This document shows, piece after piece, positions 17,337 through 26,396 of a stretch of 64,000 nt of DNA (its first letter is position 1; each line of letters opens with the position of its first letter). The notes below the pieces were generated by a model that did no database searches, was not told the DNA's origin, and worked only from the letters and a program-made list of their open reading frames with translations. The DNA lies in assembly GCA_965220385.1 (NCBI GenBank), contig OZ244825.1, forward strand, positions 682,001 to 746,000. Direction: 5' to 3'. This DNA is from PCPOR2b sp965220385. GTDB taxonomy: Bacteria > Poribacteria > WGA-4E > PCPOR2b. Made by a program: the position numbers and the translations under genes.

Positions 17337-18125
17337 TCACCCTGATACATAATCTCTGAACTTCCCGCTCTCCTCTGCAAACCGGCAGGTAATGAGGAAA
17401 GCGTCGTTGCCACAAGCGATCAACTGAACACCCGCATCCGCCCACCGTTTGCCACTCTCAAAATCGTTGACGTAGCTGCCGAGGACAACCTGACGTGCTT
17501 TTGCTTTGGCAATGACCTTTTCAATACTCTCGACAATCAATGGGTGATCGAGTTGACCTGAAATACCGAGCGATGTCGAGAGGTCATACGGTCCAAGGAA
17601 TATTGCATCGAGTCCGTCAGTTGATAGGATCTCATCGATGTTCTCCACCGACTTCGCGGTTTCGATCTGTCCAATGATGAAAATTTCCTCATTTGCCTGG
17701 AGGGTATATTTCACACCGTCTAATTTTCGAAAATCACCGTAATCGGTGTGACCGATACCAAATGCAACCCCTCTGTCTCCGTCAGGTGCGTATTTCGCCC
17801 ACTTTACAACGTTTTCGATATCTTCGCGGGATTCCACACGCGGGATCATCACGCCGGAAGCGCCGGCGTCAAGTGCGCGGGAGATAAAATGTCGCTCGAT
17901 GTCTGGCACACGCACAATGCTCGGGAGATCTGAACCCCTTGCCGCTCTGACGATACGCCCAACCGTCTCCATTGTGAAGGTAGTGTGCTCCATGTCTACA
18001 ATAATAAAGTCCGCACCGGCACTCGCTAAGATGGTCGCAATCGATGGTACCGCAAATTCCATTACAAAGGTCCCAACGATGACTTCGCCATTTCGTAAAG
18101 TTGATTTAATCTGCTTCGATCTCAT
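17337..18125 (-). CDS. HpcH/HpaI class II aldolase family protein
   Basis: Metal-dependent pyruvate-type aldolase of the 2,4-dihydroxyhept-2-enedioate aldolase family. Seen: VGTFVMEFAVPSIATILASAG, the metal-site region FIIVDMEHTTFTMETV (Asp/Glu pair), GASGVMIPRVESREDIE and GLDAIFLGPYDLSTSLG, the last being a family hallmark. 262 residues is typical. Directly followed by the iolC-like kinase with a four-base gap. In Bacillus the aldolase after IolC is the unrelated IolJ; whether this enzyme serves that step or another keto-acid is an open inference. No strong Shine-Dalgarno is seen before the ATG. Confidence 0.88.
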   Translation of the reverse strand: MRSKQIKSTLRNGEVIVGTFVMEFAVPSIATILASAGADFIIVDMEHTTFTMETVGRIVRAARGSDLPSIVRVPDIERHFISRALDAGASGVMIPRVESREDIENVVKWAKYAPDGDRGVAFGIGHTDYGDFRKLDGVKYTLQANEEIFIIGQIETAKSVENIDEILSTDGLDAIFLGPYDLSTSLGISGQLDHPLIVESIEKVIAKAKARQVVLGSYVNDFESGKRWADAGVQLIACGNDAFLITCRFAEESGKFRDYVSG

Positions 18126-18227
18126 TTTTTAATTTTACCGTTCGTCATTAAAAATCACGCCGATGGGAACGGAATCTCTCATCGCCCCAAAACATGATTT
18201 GATATAGTTTTCAGTACCGATACCCTG

Positions 18228-20192
18228 TTACCGTGCCGCAAAAAGACTTTCTATCTCCTGTAGTAACTTGCGCGCACCCGCTTCCGCATTGGTAGTTCTC
18301 TTGATCCTTTTTGAAATTCTTAAGATTCTATCACAATAATCATATGCTAAGCCAAGATCACCGGCGGCGCGGGCGTTCTCTGCGACATTAAAATAGCAGA
18401 TTGTGGTGCGTGAGAGGCTCTGATTCGCCTCCTCCCACAGGTTAGCGTGAGCGTAATTATCCGCTGAAAGCGCGTAGAGTCTACCAGCTTCAGGCCAACT
18501 CTGTTGTCTCTCCAGATATTCCGCCCACATAGCATAGTAGGTCCCCGCTTCCTGTGCACACTGTCGAGCACGACTGTAACGACGGGCGGCTGCGTAGGCG
18601 AGTCGTGCGCGTGCGCAACAATCTGCTGCAGATTCCCAATGCTCGGATCCAATGAACGTGTCCGCAGATTTTCGATAAAAATCGCCCAGTTTCTTGTACT
18701 CTATCCGACTTCGGCGACTCTTTCCCGCTTGTGCGTATTCTTCAGCCAATTGACGTATCTGGGCAGCAATCCGCTCATGGGGTGCCTGAACCAATTCATG
18801 AAGTTTCCGAAGTACGAATTCTGGGGCAGTCTCTTGGGGAGTGAGTGACAGCATCGTTAAATCGGAACCAGTGCCGTTGTCGGGAGGCACTGTTCCTGAC
18901 TCCGGGAGAGAAGATGCCTTGGTGGAGGCACTTGGAGAAGATTGGTTGTTAAACCAGGTTCGAAGTGCTGAGGCCTCAGTAGCCGACAACTGATCTATCA
19001 ACTCAATCATCTCTTCTGCTGTTGCGGGTGGTTGGGGCGGAATCATCAAATCTGATAAGTGCCGAAATATCCAATCTGCTTTTTTTGCTGCTTTTGCGCT
19101 GCTCAAGTAGAGGCGGTGTGCCTGTTGTACTTCTTGTAATGCCTGCTGCGATTGTGTGCCACCGATCAGTTGGATGGCTTTATCGTAGTGTAGATTGATC
19201 TGTGTTTCAAGTTGAAATTGGCTCTGTTTTTCTACTTTCGCTTTGTGTTCCTCAGATGCATTCAATTCAATCTTCTCTGCCGCCTCATCCGAAAGGCGTA
19301 AAGCTTTTCTATGTTCAGATAACATCGCGCCCAGTATCGCTGGATTTGATTGGTTCGCCATGATTTGTCGCACGGCGTCCGCATACCACTGTTTGCGAAT
19401 ACCATCCAAGTCCTTATATAGCTCTGATGCGGTCTGATACCTCGCCCCTACATCTCGATGCAGCGCTTTCTGTAAGATCTCGCGCATATCGTCGGGCAGT
19501 TTCTGGTCGAAGTTGACCTCTTCGCTCTGTTTTCTGACCTGAATCTCATCTTGCGTTTTGCCTCGAAACGGGAATTTTCCCAGGAACATCTCATAGAGGA
19601 TGAGGCCCGTCGAGTAAAGATCCACTCGGTAATCGTAATTCCCTTCGTACTGTTCCGGCGCCATGTATCTCCGTGTTCCCGTAATCGTGCCCGCATACTC
19701 GGTGCTTGCTTCAAGGATGCGTGCCACGCCGAAATCAGAAATTTTCGCTACCTTATCAGACGTCAGCAGAATATTCTGAGGCTTAATGTCTCTATGGATA
19801 ATGTTCTGTTCATGGGCCGCGATAAGTCCTTGACAAATATCAAGGGCAATATTCATCGCTAAACTCGCTTCGGGAAGCTGCGCTGTTATCAGTTGTCGCA
19901 AACTGAGTCCGTTAACATACTCCATGACGATGTAGGCAACGTATTCATCATCGCCCGGTTCAACCGTATGGATGGAGACGATGTTGGGATGTCCCCAGTT
20001 CCGCCCCATAGCACTCAGCTCGGTCAGCAGGTAACGCATACGTTCGGTAGGATAAACCGACTTGGGCAACACTTTGATCGCAACAGTACGGTTGGTGAAC
20101 TCCTCTTTCGCTCGAAAAACGGAGGCAAAACTACCGTGGTTAATCAGTTTTTCAATACGATATTTTCCTAAAACCAATCCGTTTATCTGCAT
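18228..20192 (-). CDS. Serine/threonine protein kinase with helical C-terminal region
   Basis: Eukaryotic-type kinase. The catalytic domain fills about residues 8-265: Gly loop INHGSFASVF (one Gly of the usual pattern is missing), VAIKVL with the ATP Lys, HRDIKPQNILL catalytic loop, SDFGVARIL and MAPEQYEG. All catalytic residues are present. After 270 the chain is helical and Ala/Glu/Gln rich with TPR-like arrays (YAAARRYSRARQCAQEAGTYY). No PASTA or membrane segment is seen, so it is likely soluble. The ATG two codons inside the longest frame is preferred, with GAAGGA nine bases upstream; GTG just before it is possible. It is transcribed alone; a MITE lies upstream at 20365-20496. Confidence 0.92.
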   Translation of the reverse strand: MQINGLVLGKYRIEKLINHGSFASVFRAKEEFTNRTVAIKVLPKSVYPTERMRYLLTELSAMGRNWGHPNIVSIHTVEPGDDEYVAYIVMEYVNGLSLRQLITAQLPEASLAMNIALDICQGLIAAHEQNIIHRDIKPQNILLTSDKVAKISDFGVARILEASTEYAGTITGTRRYMAPEQYEGNYDYRVDLYSTGLILYEMFLGKFPFRGKTQDEIQVRKQSEEVNFDQKLPDDMREILQKALHRDVGARYQTASELYKDLDGIRKQWYADAVRQIMANQSNPAILGAMLSEHRKALRLSDEAAEKIELNASEEHKAKVEKQSQFQLETQINLHYDKAIQLIGGTQSQQALQEVQQAHRLYLSSAKAAKKADWIFRHLSDLMIPPQPPATAEEMIELIDQLSATEASALRTWFNNQSSPSASTKASSLPESGTVPPDNGTGSDLTMLSLTPQETAPEFVLRKLHELVQAPHERIAAQIRQLAEEYAQAGKSRRSRIEYKKLGDFYRKSADTFIGSEHWESAADCCARARLAYAAARRYSRARQCAQEAGTYYAMWAEYLERQQSWPEAGRLYALSADNYAHANLWEEANQSLSRTTICYFNVAENARAAGDLGLAYDYCDRILRISKRIKRTTNAEAGARKLLQEIESLFAAR

Positions 20193-20364
20193 ATACACCG
20201 TCCTTCACCTAAGTTTCGACCAATGCGGTGAATTCCTAATCGTTAATAGAGTTGAGTTTGTTCATAGGAGTCCTTCGATTGAACAACCCGCGAAAGCGGC
20301 TATGCGCCGCACCCTATCCATTCTTATGCTCGAACTTAGGACACTCATTACCGGTTGGATTTAT

Positions 20365-20496
20365 GGTGAATTAGAGAAATAAGTAAATATGTACCGATAA
20401 CTCCGACCTCCACGGGGTTTCCAGACTCTCCCTGCTAAGGGCGATTTAGGGCGGTGGTCGTGAATTGGGATTGTCTAAGTAATTCTAAAATCTACC
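20365..20496. mobile_element. MITE-like repeat, copy B
   Basis: Begins GGTGAATTAGAGAAATAAG and ends with the inverted counterpart CTAAGTAATTCTAAAATCTACC. The inner part (TAACTCCGACC ... GGGCGGTGGTCGTGAATTGGG) is shared with copies C and D rather than with A and E. Flanked by TTAT and ATAG. It fills most of the 375-bp gap between the kinase start and the aldolase stop; the remainder shows no gene. Confidence 0.72.
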
Positions 20497-20573
20497 ATAG
20501 GAATTTGAAGATTAACACAGACTCAGTGAACTGTCAATGAGCAAATAGGTGTGTATCTAAACCTACAATCTCA

Positions 20574-21221
20574 TCAATCAGCTTTGGCGGCACGCACGGC
20601 TTCTACCAACAGTTTCGCTTTCTCCGTCAGGAGATCGAATCGTCCATCAGCAATTACCTGATTGTTGACGAGTGCGCTCCCAACACCAAGCGCGGCTGAG
20701 CCTGCTTCGATGAATTCGCCAGCATTATCAACACTCACACCCCCGGTAGGTATAAGTGGGATATGCGGCAACGGTGCTTTAATATCTTTGATATAGCTCG
20801 GTCCCACCCCACTTGACGGGAAAACTTTCACATAATCCGCACCAGCTTCCCATGCAGCCAAGATCTCCGTCGGTGTGAATGCGCCGGGCATCACGATTTT
20901 ACTGTATCGATTACAGATTTCAATAACGTCAGGTTTCGTCACAGGACTGACAACAAACTCCGCGCCTGCTAGCATTGCTGCCCGGGCGGTTTCAGCGTCG
21001 AGGACCGATCCAACACCTACAAGCACTTCATCTCCGTATCGGTCGGCGACATCACTGATAACGCTTAATGCATTCGGGGTTGTCATCGTCACTTCAATCA
21101 GATCGACACCACCCGCTTTAATTGCTGCTGCAACCTCAATTAATTCAGTTGAACTATTAGCCCGAATGATGGCCACAACCCCGCAGGATTCGACCCGCTG
21201 CATCTGTTCCAATTTAGTCAT
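20574..21221 (-). CDS. KDPG/KHG aldolase (Eda-type)
   Basis: Class I Schiff-base aldolase that splits 2-keto-3-deoxy-6-phosphogluconate or 4-hydroxy-2-oxoglutarate. Seen in order: GVVAIIRANSSTELIEVA, the Glu of LIEVTMTTPNA, GVGSVLDAETARAAMLAGA, FVVSPVTKPDVIE, and the Schiff-base Lys in DYVKVFPSSGVG, then IPTGGVSVDN for phosphate. Length 215 is normal. Start has GAGGT seven bases upstream. It follows an SDR gene by 92 bp on the same strand, but no Edd or KDG kinase is nearby, so the pathway is unclear; a galactonate or hexuronate route is equally possible. Confidence 0.9.
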   Translation of the reverse strand: MTKLEQMQRVESCGVVAIIRANSSTELIEVAAAIKAGGVDLIEVTMTTPNALSVISDVADRYGDEVLVGVGSVLDAETARAAMLAGAEFVVSPVTKPDVIEICNRYSKIVMPGAFTPTEILAAWEAGADYVKVFPSSGVGPSYIKDIKAPLPHIPLIPTGGVSVDNAGEFIEAGSAALGVGSALVNNQVIADGRFDLLTEKAKLLVEAVRAAKAD

Positions 21222-21313
21222 TCTTTACCTCAATCATGATAGATCGTAAAATAACGTCTACGATAATTAAAATCCCACTTGTCTGTTGTATGTTCTGTTC
21301 GTCCATCTCTTGT

Positions 21314-22027
21314 TCACAAAATGCCAAGTGGTGGTGTTACAACTACTTCGTCAGTAACCATACCAGCCGACTGCGTCGCAACGAAAAGAATGGTCTCTGC
21401 AACATGTTCCGGTTTCAACATCAAATTCAGCTCAGGATGTCCCTCAATCTCATTCCAGAATGGTGTGTCAACCGATCCAGGTGAGATCGCTGTAACACGG
21501 ATTTTTTGATCCCTAACCTCATCTGCCAGAACTTTCGTAAATGCCAGTGCCCCCGCCTTCGCTGCACAATACGCGCTTGAAGCTTTGAATGCAACTTTTG
21601 CGGCGATCGACAATACATTGATGATTTGACCGGACTGACGCTCCAGCATAGAAGGTAACACGTATTTCGAGCAGAGGTAGGTGCTCTTGAGGTTGGAGGC
21701 GATTACTTGCGTCCACACCTCAGGATCTGAATCCACAATAGGCTCGAAAACACCGGTCCCCGCATTGTTCACAAGGATGTCGATTTGACCATAAGCCTGT
21801 AGCGTTCGATTGACCAGGGTTTCTACCGCTTCCGCCTGTGTTACATCCGTTGGTACAACGAGGGCTTCTCCGCCCTCAGCGCGAATGAGATTGGCGACCG
21901 TTTCAAGGTCATGCTGTGTACGTGATGCAAGGACAACTTTCGCACTTGCCTGTGCAAACGCCACAGCGGTTGCGCGACCAATACCCCGCGATGCTCCTGT
22001 TATAATGCTTACTTTGTCCTTCAGCAT
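21314..22027 (-). CDS. Short-chain dehydrogenase/reductase
   Basis: NAD(P)-dependent oxidoreductase with a Rossmann fold. Seen: VSIITGASRGIGRATAVAFA (cofactor TGxxxGxG), VVLASRT, LVNNAGTG, NVLSIAA with catalytic Ser, and YCAAKAG (YxxxK). The chain ends MVTDEVVVTPPLGIL. The ATG with AAGGGG six bases upstream is preferred over an in-frame TTG 15 bp earlier. It is 44 bp downstream of folE, which is itself coupled to a pterin synthase gene, so a sepiapterin-reductase-like role is conceivable. The sequence alone only supports a generic SDR. Confidence 0.88.
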   Translation of the reverse strand: MLKDKVSIITGASRGIGRATAVAFAQASAKVVLASRTQHDLETVANLIRAEGGEALVVPTDVTQAEAVETLVNRTLQAYGQIDILVNNAGTGVFEPIVDSDPEVWTQVIASNLKSTYLCSKYVLPSMLERQSGQIINVLSIAAKVAFKASSAYCAAKAGALAFTKVLADEVRDQKIRVTAISPGSVDTPFWNEIEGHPELNLMLKPEHVAETILFVATQSAGMVTDEVVVTPPLGIL

Positions 22028-22071
22028 CTCCAGCCCCTTCAAGGTGTCGTGTCGTTACGACTGGGTATCAT

Positions 22072-22665
22072 CTAAATACATCTCATGAACTCTGTCCGAG
22101 TTGAAATCTTATCTCGAAACTCGCCGAGCATGACGTTGGTCATCGTTTGTGAGTGTTGCTTCTGTACGCCACGAACCATCATGCACAGATGCTGCGCTTC
22201 AATGACGACGGCGACCCCAGCGGGATTCAAGACATCCTGTAACGCTTCCGCAATCTGCTTCGTCAGTCTCTCCTGCACTTGCAGGCGACGAGCAAACATA
22301 TCCACGATCCTTGGAATTTTACTCAGCCCAATGATTTTCTTGTGGGGGATATATCCAACATGACACTTGCCGAAAAATGGTAAAAGATGGTGTTCACAGA
22401 GACTATAACACTCAATATCTTTGACAATGACCATTTCGTCATATTCTTCGTTGAAGATTGCCTCGTTCACAACCTCTTCCACATTCTGGTGGTATCCCTG
22501 CGTCAAAAACTGGAGAGCTTTTGCTGCACGTTGCGGTGTTTTTAGGATGCCTTCCCTTGTCGGATCTTCACCAATTCCCTCTAACATCTGCGTATAGATG
22601 TATTCAAGTTTCGGATCCGCGGCAGTGGTTCCGTTGTCAATTGAGTCTGCATGGTAAATTTTCAC
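22072..22665 (-). CDS. folE: GTP cyclohydrolase I
   Basis: Converts GTP to 7,8-dihydroneopterin triphosphate, first step to folate, biopterin or queuosine precursors. Motifs: DPTREGILKTPQRAAKAL near residue 34; Zn ligands in ECYSLCEHHLLPFFGKCHVG (Cys and His) and in EAQHLCMMVRGVQKQHS (Cys and the His that follows). Type I enzyme; 197 residues is normal. It begins at GTG two bases after the stop of the upstream pterin synthase gene (TAG-TT-GTG), so translation is coupled. A GGAG lies within the end of that gene. Confidence 0.95.
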   Translation of the reverse strand: MKIYHADSIDNGTTAADPKLEYIYTQMLEGIGEDPTREGILKTPQRAAKALQFLTQGYHQNVEEVVNEAIFNEEYDEMVIVKDIECYSLCEHHLLPFFGKCHVGYIPHKKIIGLSKIPRIVDMFARRLQVQERLTKQIAEALQDVLNPAGVAVVIEAQHLCMMVRGVQKQHSQTMTNVMLGEFRDKISTRTEFMRCI

Positions 22666-22667
22666 AA

Positions 22668-23501
22668 CTAAATTCTATCTCCATAATAATCAAAGTAGTT
22701 TTTGGGGGTTTCTCTCAATCGAAGCCGGTGCAGTTGAATTGGCTTCAGATTCGGTTCAATAATCTCCCAAAGCACTTTTACAAAATTTTCAGAAGTTGGA
22801 TTGAGTTTCTCAAACTCAGGGGTATCCAAGTTAAGATGCTTGTGATCAAATCGCCCATGCACCTGTTCCTGAATCGTGTCATCAAGACGGTGTAGGTCCG
22901 CAACCAGTCCAGTTCTCGGATCCACCTCACCTTTTATGGTTACTTCAAGTGCATAGTTGTGCCCGTGACCGTAGAAATTGTTGCACTTCCCGAAGATTTC
23001 ACGGTTTGCCACATCGTTGAGCTCTGGACTGTGTAATCGATGCGATGCGCTGAATTCATAAACTTTTGTGAGATAGACCATCTGCCCCTCTCCATAATAA
23101 TCAGCAAATAGGGCTGAATCCTCATACAGCCGAATCCGGTGTAAGATTGTCCCTTTGAGATGCGGCTCAATCGCATGCCAAATTTGGATGGCTAAATTCT
23201 CGCTCGTCGGTTGAAGGTGCGGGTTACCTGCAAAGGTGGGGTGTTGTAGGTTAATATGCTTGTGATCGTAATAGGCAACAACTTCTTCCCTCAGAACCCG
23301 GTCCAGATCGGTGATATTGATGACCATCCCGTGTTCAGGGTTAAGCCTCCCTTTGACCGTTGCATCCAATACATAATTATGTCCATGACTATTCGGGCTG
23401 GCGGCTGCCCCAAACAGGGCGTAGTTTTCCGCATCGCTGAGTTCAGGGATACGACAGCAGTGCGAGGCTTCAAAAGCAATTTGGCGCGTAAGGTAATGCA
23501 C
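22668..23501 (-). CDS. Tandem two-domain 6-pyruvoyl-tetrahydropterin synthase / QueD-like protein
   Basis: Family members act on dihydroneopterin triphosphate in biopterin or queuosine synthesis, usually as single-domain hexamers of about 120-140 residues. Here one chain of 277 residues has two full copies. Domain 2 (from about 141) has every expected residue: Zn His154, His179 and His181 in GHGHNY, catalytic Cys173 in FGKCNN, and DHKHLNL. Domain 1 keeps the Zn ligands His14, His39, His41 and DHKHINL, but the Cys position is Ala33 (FGAAASPNSHGHNY), so it is probably not catalytic in the same way. Starts at GTG with AAGGAC upstream. Coupled to folE. The fold pairing suggests an internal trimer of dimeric chains; role of the altered half is unknown. 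Confidence 0.9.
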   Translation of the reverse strand: MHYLTRQIAFEASHCCRIPELSDAENYALFGAAASPNSHGHNYVLDATVKGRLNPEHGMVINITDLDRVLREEVVAYYDHKHINLQHPTFAGNPHLQPTSENLAIQIWHAIEPHLKGTILHRIRLYEDSALFADYYGEGQMVYLTKVYEFSASHRLHSPELNDVANREIFGKCNNFYGHGHNYALEVTIKGEVDPRTGLVADLHRLDDTIQEQVHGRFDHKHLNLDTPEFEKLNPTSENFVKVLWEIIEPNLKPIQLHRLRLRETPKNYFDYYGDRI

Positions 23502-23573
23502 AATGAGCGTCCTTATCTGTGAAGCAAGATGCGCTTCCTTTACATTACACCGGCTCTTCTGAACTAACTGTTC

Positions 23574-23852
23574 TTACAGCCTAGCAACCTGATTGTCCAC
23601 CGTCTCGAGCTGTACGCGCATCACCCACTCACCGCCCCCGCGAATATGGACATGCCGCATTTTCAACCAATCCACAAGGGTATCTCGATCCGGTGCTTCC
23701 CATTCGCACACCATTCGACCGAGGACCGTGTCGCACTGTACCTTTAAGCTCTTAACCCCGTCGCTTTCATCATCGATAAATCGCTTGGCGAGTCTTTCGA
23801 CGTCCTGTCGTGTCATGCAGGCAATAATATGAGCAGAAACAAATTTAGGCAT
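23574..23852 (-). CDS. Small DUF4242 / SCO4226-like protein
   Basis: 92 residues beginning MPKFVSAHIIACMTRQDVE and containing GRMVCEWEAPDRDTLVDWL, which resembles the ferredoxin-like DUF4242 family, some members of which bind nickel. The chosen ATG has GGAG eight bases upstream; a longer in-frame reading adds a hydrophobic stretch without a Shine-Dalgarno and is not preferred. It lies between the pterin synthase gene and an APH-type kinase gene on the same strand. Family assignment is by eye and moderate; function is unknown. Confidence 0.65.
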   Translation of the reverse strand: MPKFVSAHIIACMTRQDVERLAKRFIDDESDGVKSLKVQCDTVLGRMVCEWEAPDRDTLVDWLKMRHVHIRGGGEWVMRVQLETVDNQVARL

Positions 23853-23949
23853 ATTTGACTCCAATATGAAACAAAGGATAAAACGGATTAGGACAGCTAA
23901 GGAGTTTACCAAAGACTCAACAATCCCCAAGCATAGTCAAGGCAACCGA

Positions 23950-25011
23950 TTATTCCAGCAATTCTTGACAATTCCAATCTTCGAACTGAATTTGCCGAGG
24001 TTTGAATCGGTACATGTCTTGCCAACCAATCGGAGGAAACAGGGTGGCAATCACCGAGAGTCGATAGTCATAGACGCAATCTTCCCAACTATAACCTAAA
24101 ACCCCACCATTCACAAGACCATCGTAATAGTAACGAAGCAGATCCTTCTCGATTTCGCGTCGCTGCTGTGGAGATCCGCCTCCGACCAAGTAACAGAGGT
24201 CATAGGGTCCAATCCCCCGCTTATAGGTTTCCCAGTCGAAAAAGTAAAGCCGGTCTGTTGCTCGATTTTTAGGGTAAAAGATATTCCATTGATGCAAGTC
24301 ACCGTGGAGAAGCGTCAGCGCCTTGCCATCTTTGATGCGTTGGGAGTATAATCGTTCCCAGCCGTTAATAGCGTGCAGTACGAAATCAAATATCTCTTGC
24401 GAGAATTCGTCCTGAGCTCTCTCAGCAAATTGAGGAAGCAGCGTTTCTCTCCAGTCTTGACAGTAGCTTCCTGTAATACCAGGTGTAGCCGCATCCACCA
24501 TTCGGAGCGGTCCCCCTCGACCCCGTAGAAAATCGGCTTGCGAAATTCGCGGGTGCTCCCACCATTGAGTATGAAATTTCAACAATTCATCAATGATCTG
24601 TTTATAGAGAGCAACGGTAAATCCTTCCGCCTTGGGCGGCGTTTCGGCGTGTGTTATTGAGGCATCTTCAAAGATAAGATAGCATTGACGGGCGTCACGG
24701 TCATAATCGAAGTCGTAGCATCGAAAAACCGGTGGATCTGGGGTTTGAGCGGCGATTTCGTTGAAAAACACTGATTCCGCAATACCACCTCCAAACCAAC
24801 CTTTCCGATAATCCTTGAATACCAGATCGGTATGGGGACTATCCTCCGATTTAGTGGAGTAGGTCACTTTCAACCGTGTGAAAAAGGCGGCGGTTGATTC
24901 AAATGTCTCTCCAATCTGCACGTCAGTTACCGTGTGGTGTGAAAGGTGCCCCTTCTGTTGTAAACGCTTAGTCAGCCATTGCGGCGTGATCTGCTCTGCG
25001 CTGGTAATCAA
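23950..25011 (-). CDS. Aminoglycoside-phosphotransferase-fold kinase
   Basis: Small-molecule kinase of the APH/choline kinase fold. Seen: Brenner motif LLHGDLHQWNIFY (HGDxxxxN) near residue 230 and metal-site FFDWETYKRGIGPYDLCYLV following; N-lobe has LVFKDYRKG. 353 residues resembles DUF1679/EcKinase-like members more than resistance enzymes, so a housekeeping or unknown substrate is likelier than aminoglycoside. Start is TTG with GAGGTAG upstream; the frame has no better ATG. It ends about 100 bp before the DUF4242-like gene and follows the rhodanese gene by 71 bp, a gap that contains an imperfect palindrome. Confidence 0.82.
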   Translation of the reverse strand: MITSAEQITPQWLTKRLQQKGHLSHHTVTDVQIGETFESTAAFFTRLKVTYSTKSEDSPHTDLVFKDYRKGWFGGGIAESVFFNEIAAQTPDPPVFRCYDFDYDRDARQCYLIFEDASITHAETPPKAEGFTVALYKQIIDELLKFHTQWWEHPRISQADFLRGRGGPLRMVDAATPGITGSYCQDWRETLLPQFAERAQDEFSQEIFDFVLHAINGWERLYSQRIKDGKALTLLHGDLHQWNIFYPKNRATDRLYFFDWETYKRGIGPYDLCYLVGGGSPQQRREIEKDLLRYYYDGLVNGGVLGYSWEDCVYDYRLSVIATLFPPIGWQDMYRFKPRQIQFEDWNCQELLE

Positions 25012-25035
25012 TTAGTCTTCTACCTCTATGTGGAG

Positions 25036-25065
25036 CAGTAGGGACACAGATCTGAGTCCCTACTG
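25036..25065. repeat. 30-bp palindrome with AGATCT centre, one mismatch pair
   Basis: Arms read CAGTAGGGAC and GTCCCTACTG around CAGATCTG-type centre, with a single mismatched pair. It is the second member of the family at 73-100 and 27338-27357. It lies between the rhodanese stop and the kinase start, so in mRNA it would form a strong hairpin. Confidence 0.7.
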
Positions 25066-25082
25066 GCTCAGTATCACTTCGA

Positions 25083-25931
25083 TTACCCCTTTGCAATCGG
25101 TGCACCGACAAGATTGCCCCACTCTGTCCAGCTGCCATCATAGTTGCGAACCTTTTCATACCCCAAAAGGTACTTCAGCGCAAACCATGTGTGTGAAGAA
25201 CGCTCTCCGATGCGACAGTAAGCAACCGTCTCTTTTTCTGGATCTACACCCTCACCTTCGTAGATCTCCTTCAATTCATCGTAAGATTTGAAGGTGCCGT
25301 CGTCCGCCACCGCGGTTGCCCACGGGATATTCGCTGCACCCGGAATGCGTCCCGGACGTTGTGCCGTTTCGGGCAATCCTGGGGGCGCGATGATCTCACC
25401 GGTGAACTCTGCCGGCGAACGCACATCGACAAGGTTGACCACTCCCTGCTCCAGCGTCGGGAGCACGTGATCTTTTGTCGCCCGGACATTGTCATCGGGG
25501 AATTTTGCTTTGTAATCGGTGCTGGCGGGCGAAGACGTATCCGTGACTAAGTCGCGGCCCTCATCGATCCACTTCTGGCGTCCACCGTTCATTACTTTTA
25601 GCTTGCTTTCGTCATGCCCGTAGTAGCGGAATTGCCACAGCGCATATGTGGCAAACCAATTGTTATTGTCGCCGTAGAAGATTACCGTCGTATCGTTGCT
25701 GATGCCGTTATCTTGGCACAACTCTTCAAACTGATCTTTTGTTAAAATATCGCGCCGCACTTGGTCACACAACTGGGTTTGCCAGTTAAGCCCGACAGCC
25801 CCGCTGATGTGTCCTTCATCGTAAGCTGCCGTATCCACATCGACCTCTACCAAACGGATGCCTGCATCGCTACCGTGCTGCGCAACCCAGTCAGTAGTCA
25901 CTAACACTTCGGGGTGAGCATAGTCTGCCAT
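25083..25931 (-). CDS. Thiosulfate sulfurtransferase (tandem rhodanese)
   Basis: Two rhodanese modules in 282 residues, the normal size for thiosulfate or mercaptopyruvate sulfurtransferases. N-terminal module is inactive as usual (VEVDVDTAAYDEGHISGAV, TTVIFYGDNNNWFATYALW). C-terminal module from about 155 has VDVRSPAEFTG and the active Cys in VAYCRIGERSSHTWFAL; the loop CRIGERS fits a thiosulfate- rather than mercaptopyruvate-type enzyme. No signal peptide, so cytoplasmic. Start has AGGAGG ten bases upstream. Likely first gene of the minus-strand run continuing to the APH-type kinase. Confidence 0.93.
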   Translation of the reverse strand: MADYAHPEVLVTTDWVAQHGSDAGIRLVEVDVDTAAYDEGHISGAVGLNWQTQLCDQVRRDILTKDQFEELCQDNGISNDTTVIFYGDNNNWFATYALWQFRYYGHDESKLKVMNGGRQKWIDEGRDLVTDTSSPASTDYKAKFPDDNVRATKDHVLPTLEQGVVNLVDVRSPAEFTGEIIAPPGLPETAQRPGRIPGAANIPWATAVADDGTFKSYDELKEIYEGEGVDPEKETVAYCRIGERSSHTWFALKYLLGYEKVRNYDGSWTEWGNLVGAPIAKG

Positions 25932-26396
25932 AATAACAATCCTCCTACCATAGTTCGAAACTTGATATATTCGCTTGTTTGAGCGGGAGATCTGGATAAT
26001 GCCCCACTCCTTCTTTCTGTCATCGTTACGTCGTTCTTACGGAATCATAACCGCCTGGTTCCGTAATATTCTTGCTGTGGGGAAGCAGAACTATCATCTG
26101 CATTCCGCACTAGCAATCGTAGCATATTTTTGTGCGAATTACAAGTTTTTTGATAGGCGGTACGGTAGGAGGGGTGACAAGAAGAAGCAGAACGGAAGGC
26201 ACGAGGACTTGACTGCAAGATTTGATTGAATATCCGCAGATTTTAGCCATGTTATACTAACCCAAGTTGCGAGTGATGTGCCGCACGATAAAATTGCCCC
26301 TATACCCGTAGGTCGGATTATCTCCCGATCTGTCAAGGATTCTCGCTCCGTGGGATCGGAACGGTGTGCAGCCGATTCCGGTTTGTACGTTTCATA
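25932..26396. other. 465-bp gene-free region
   Basis: No supported gene or repeat was seen. It separates the rhodanese start from the lipoprotein stop, so it should hold the rhodanese promoter; none stands out. Confidence 0.4.
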
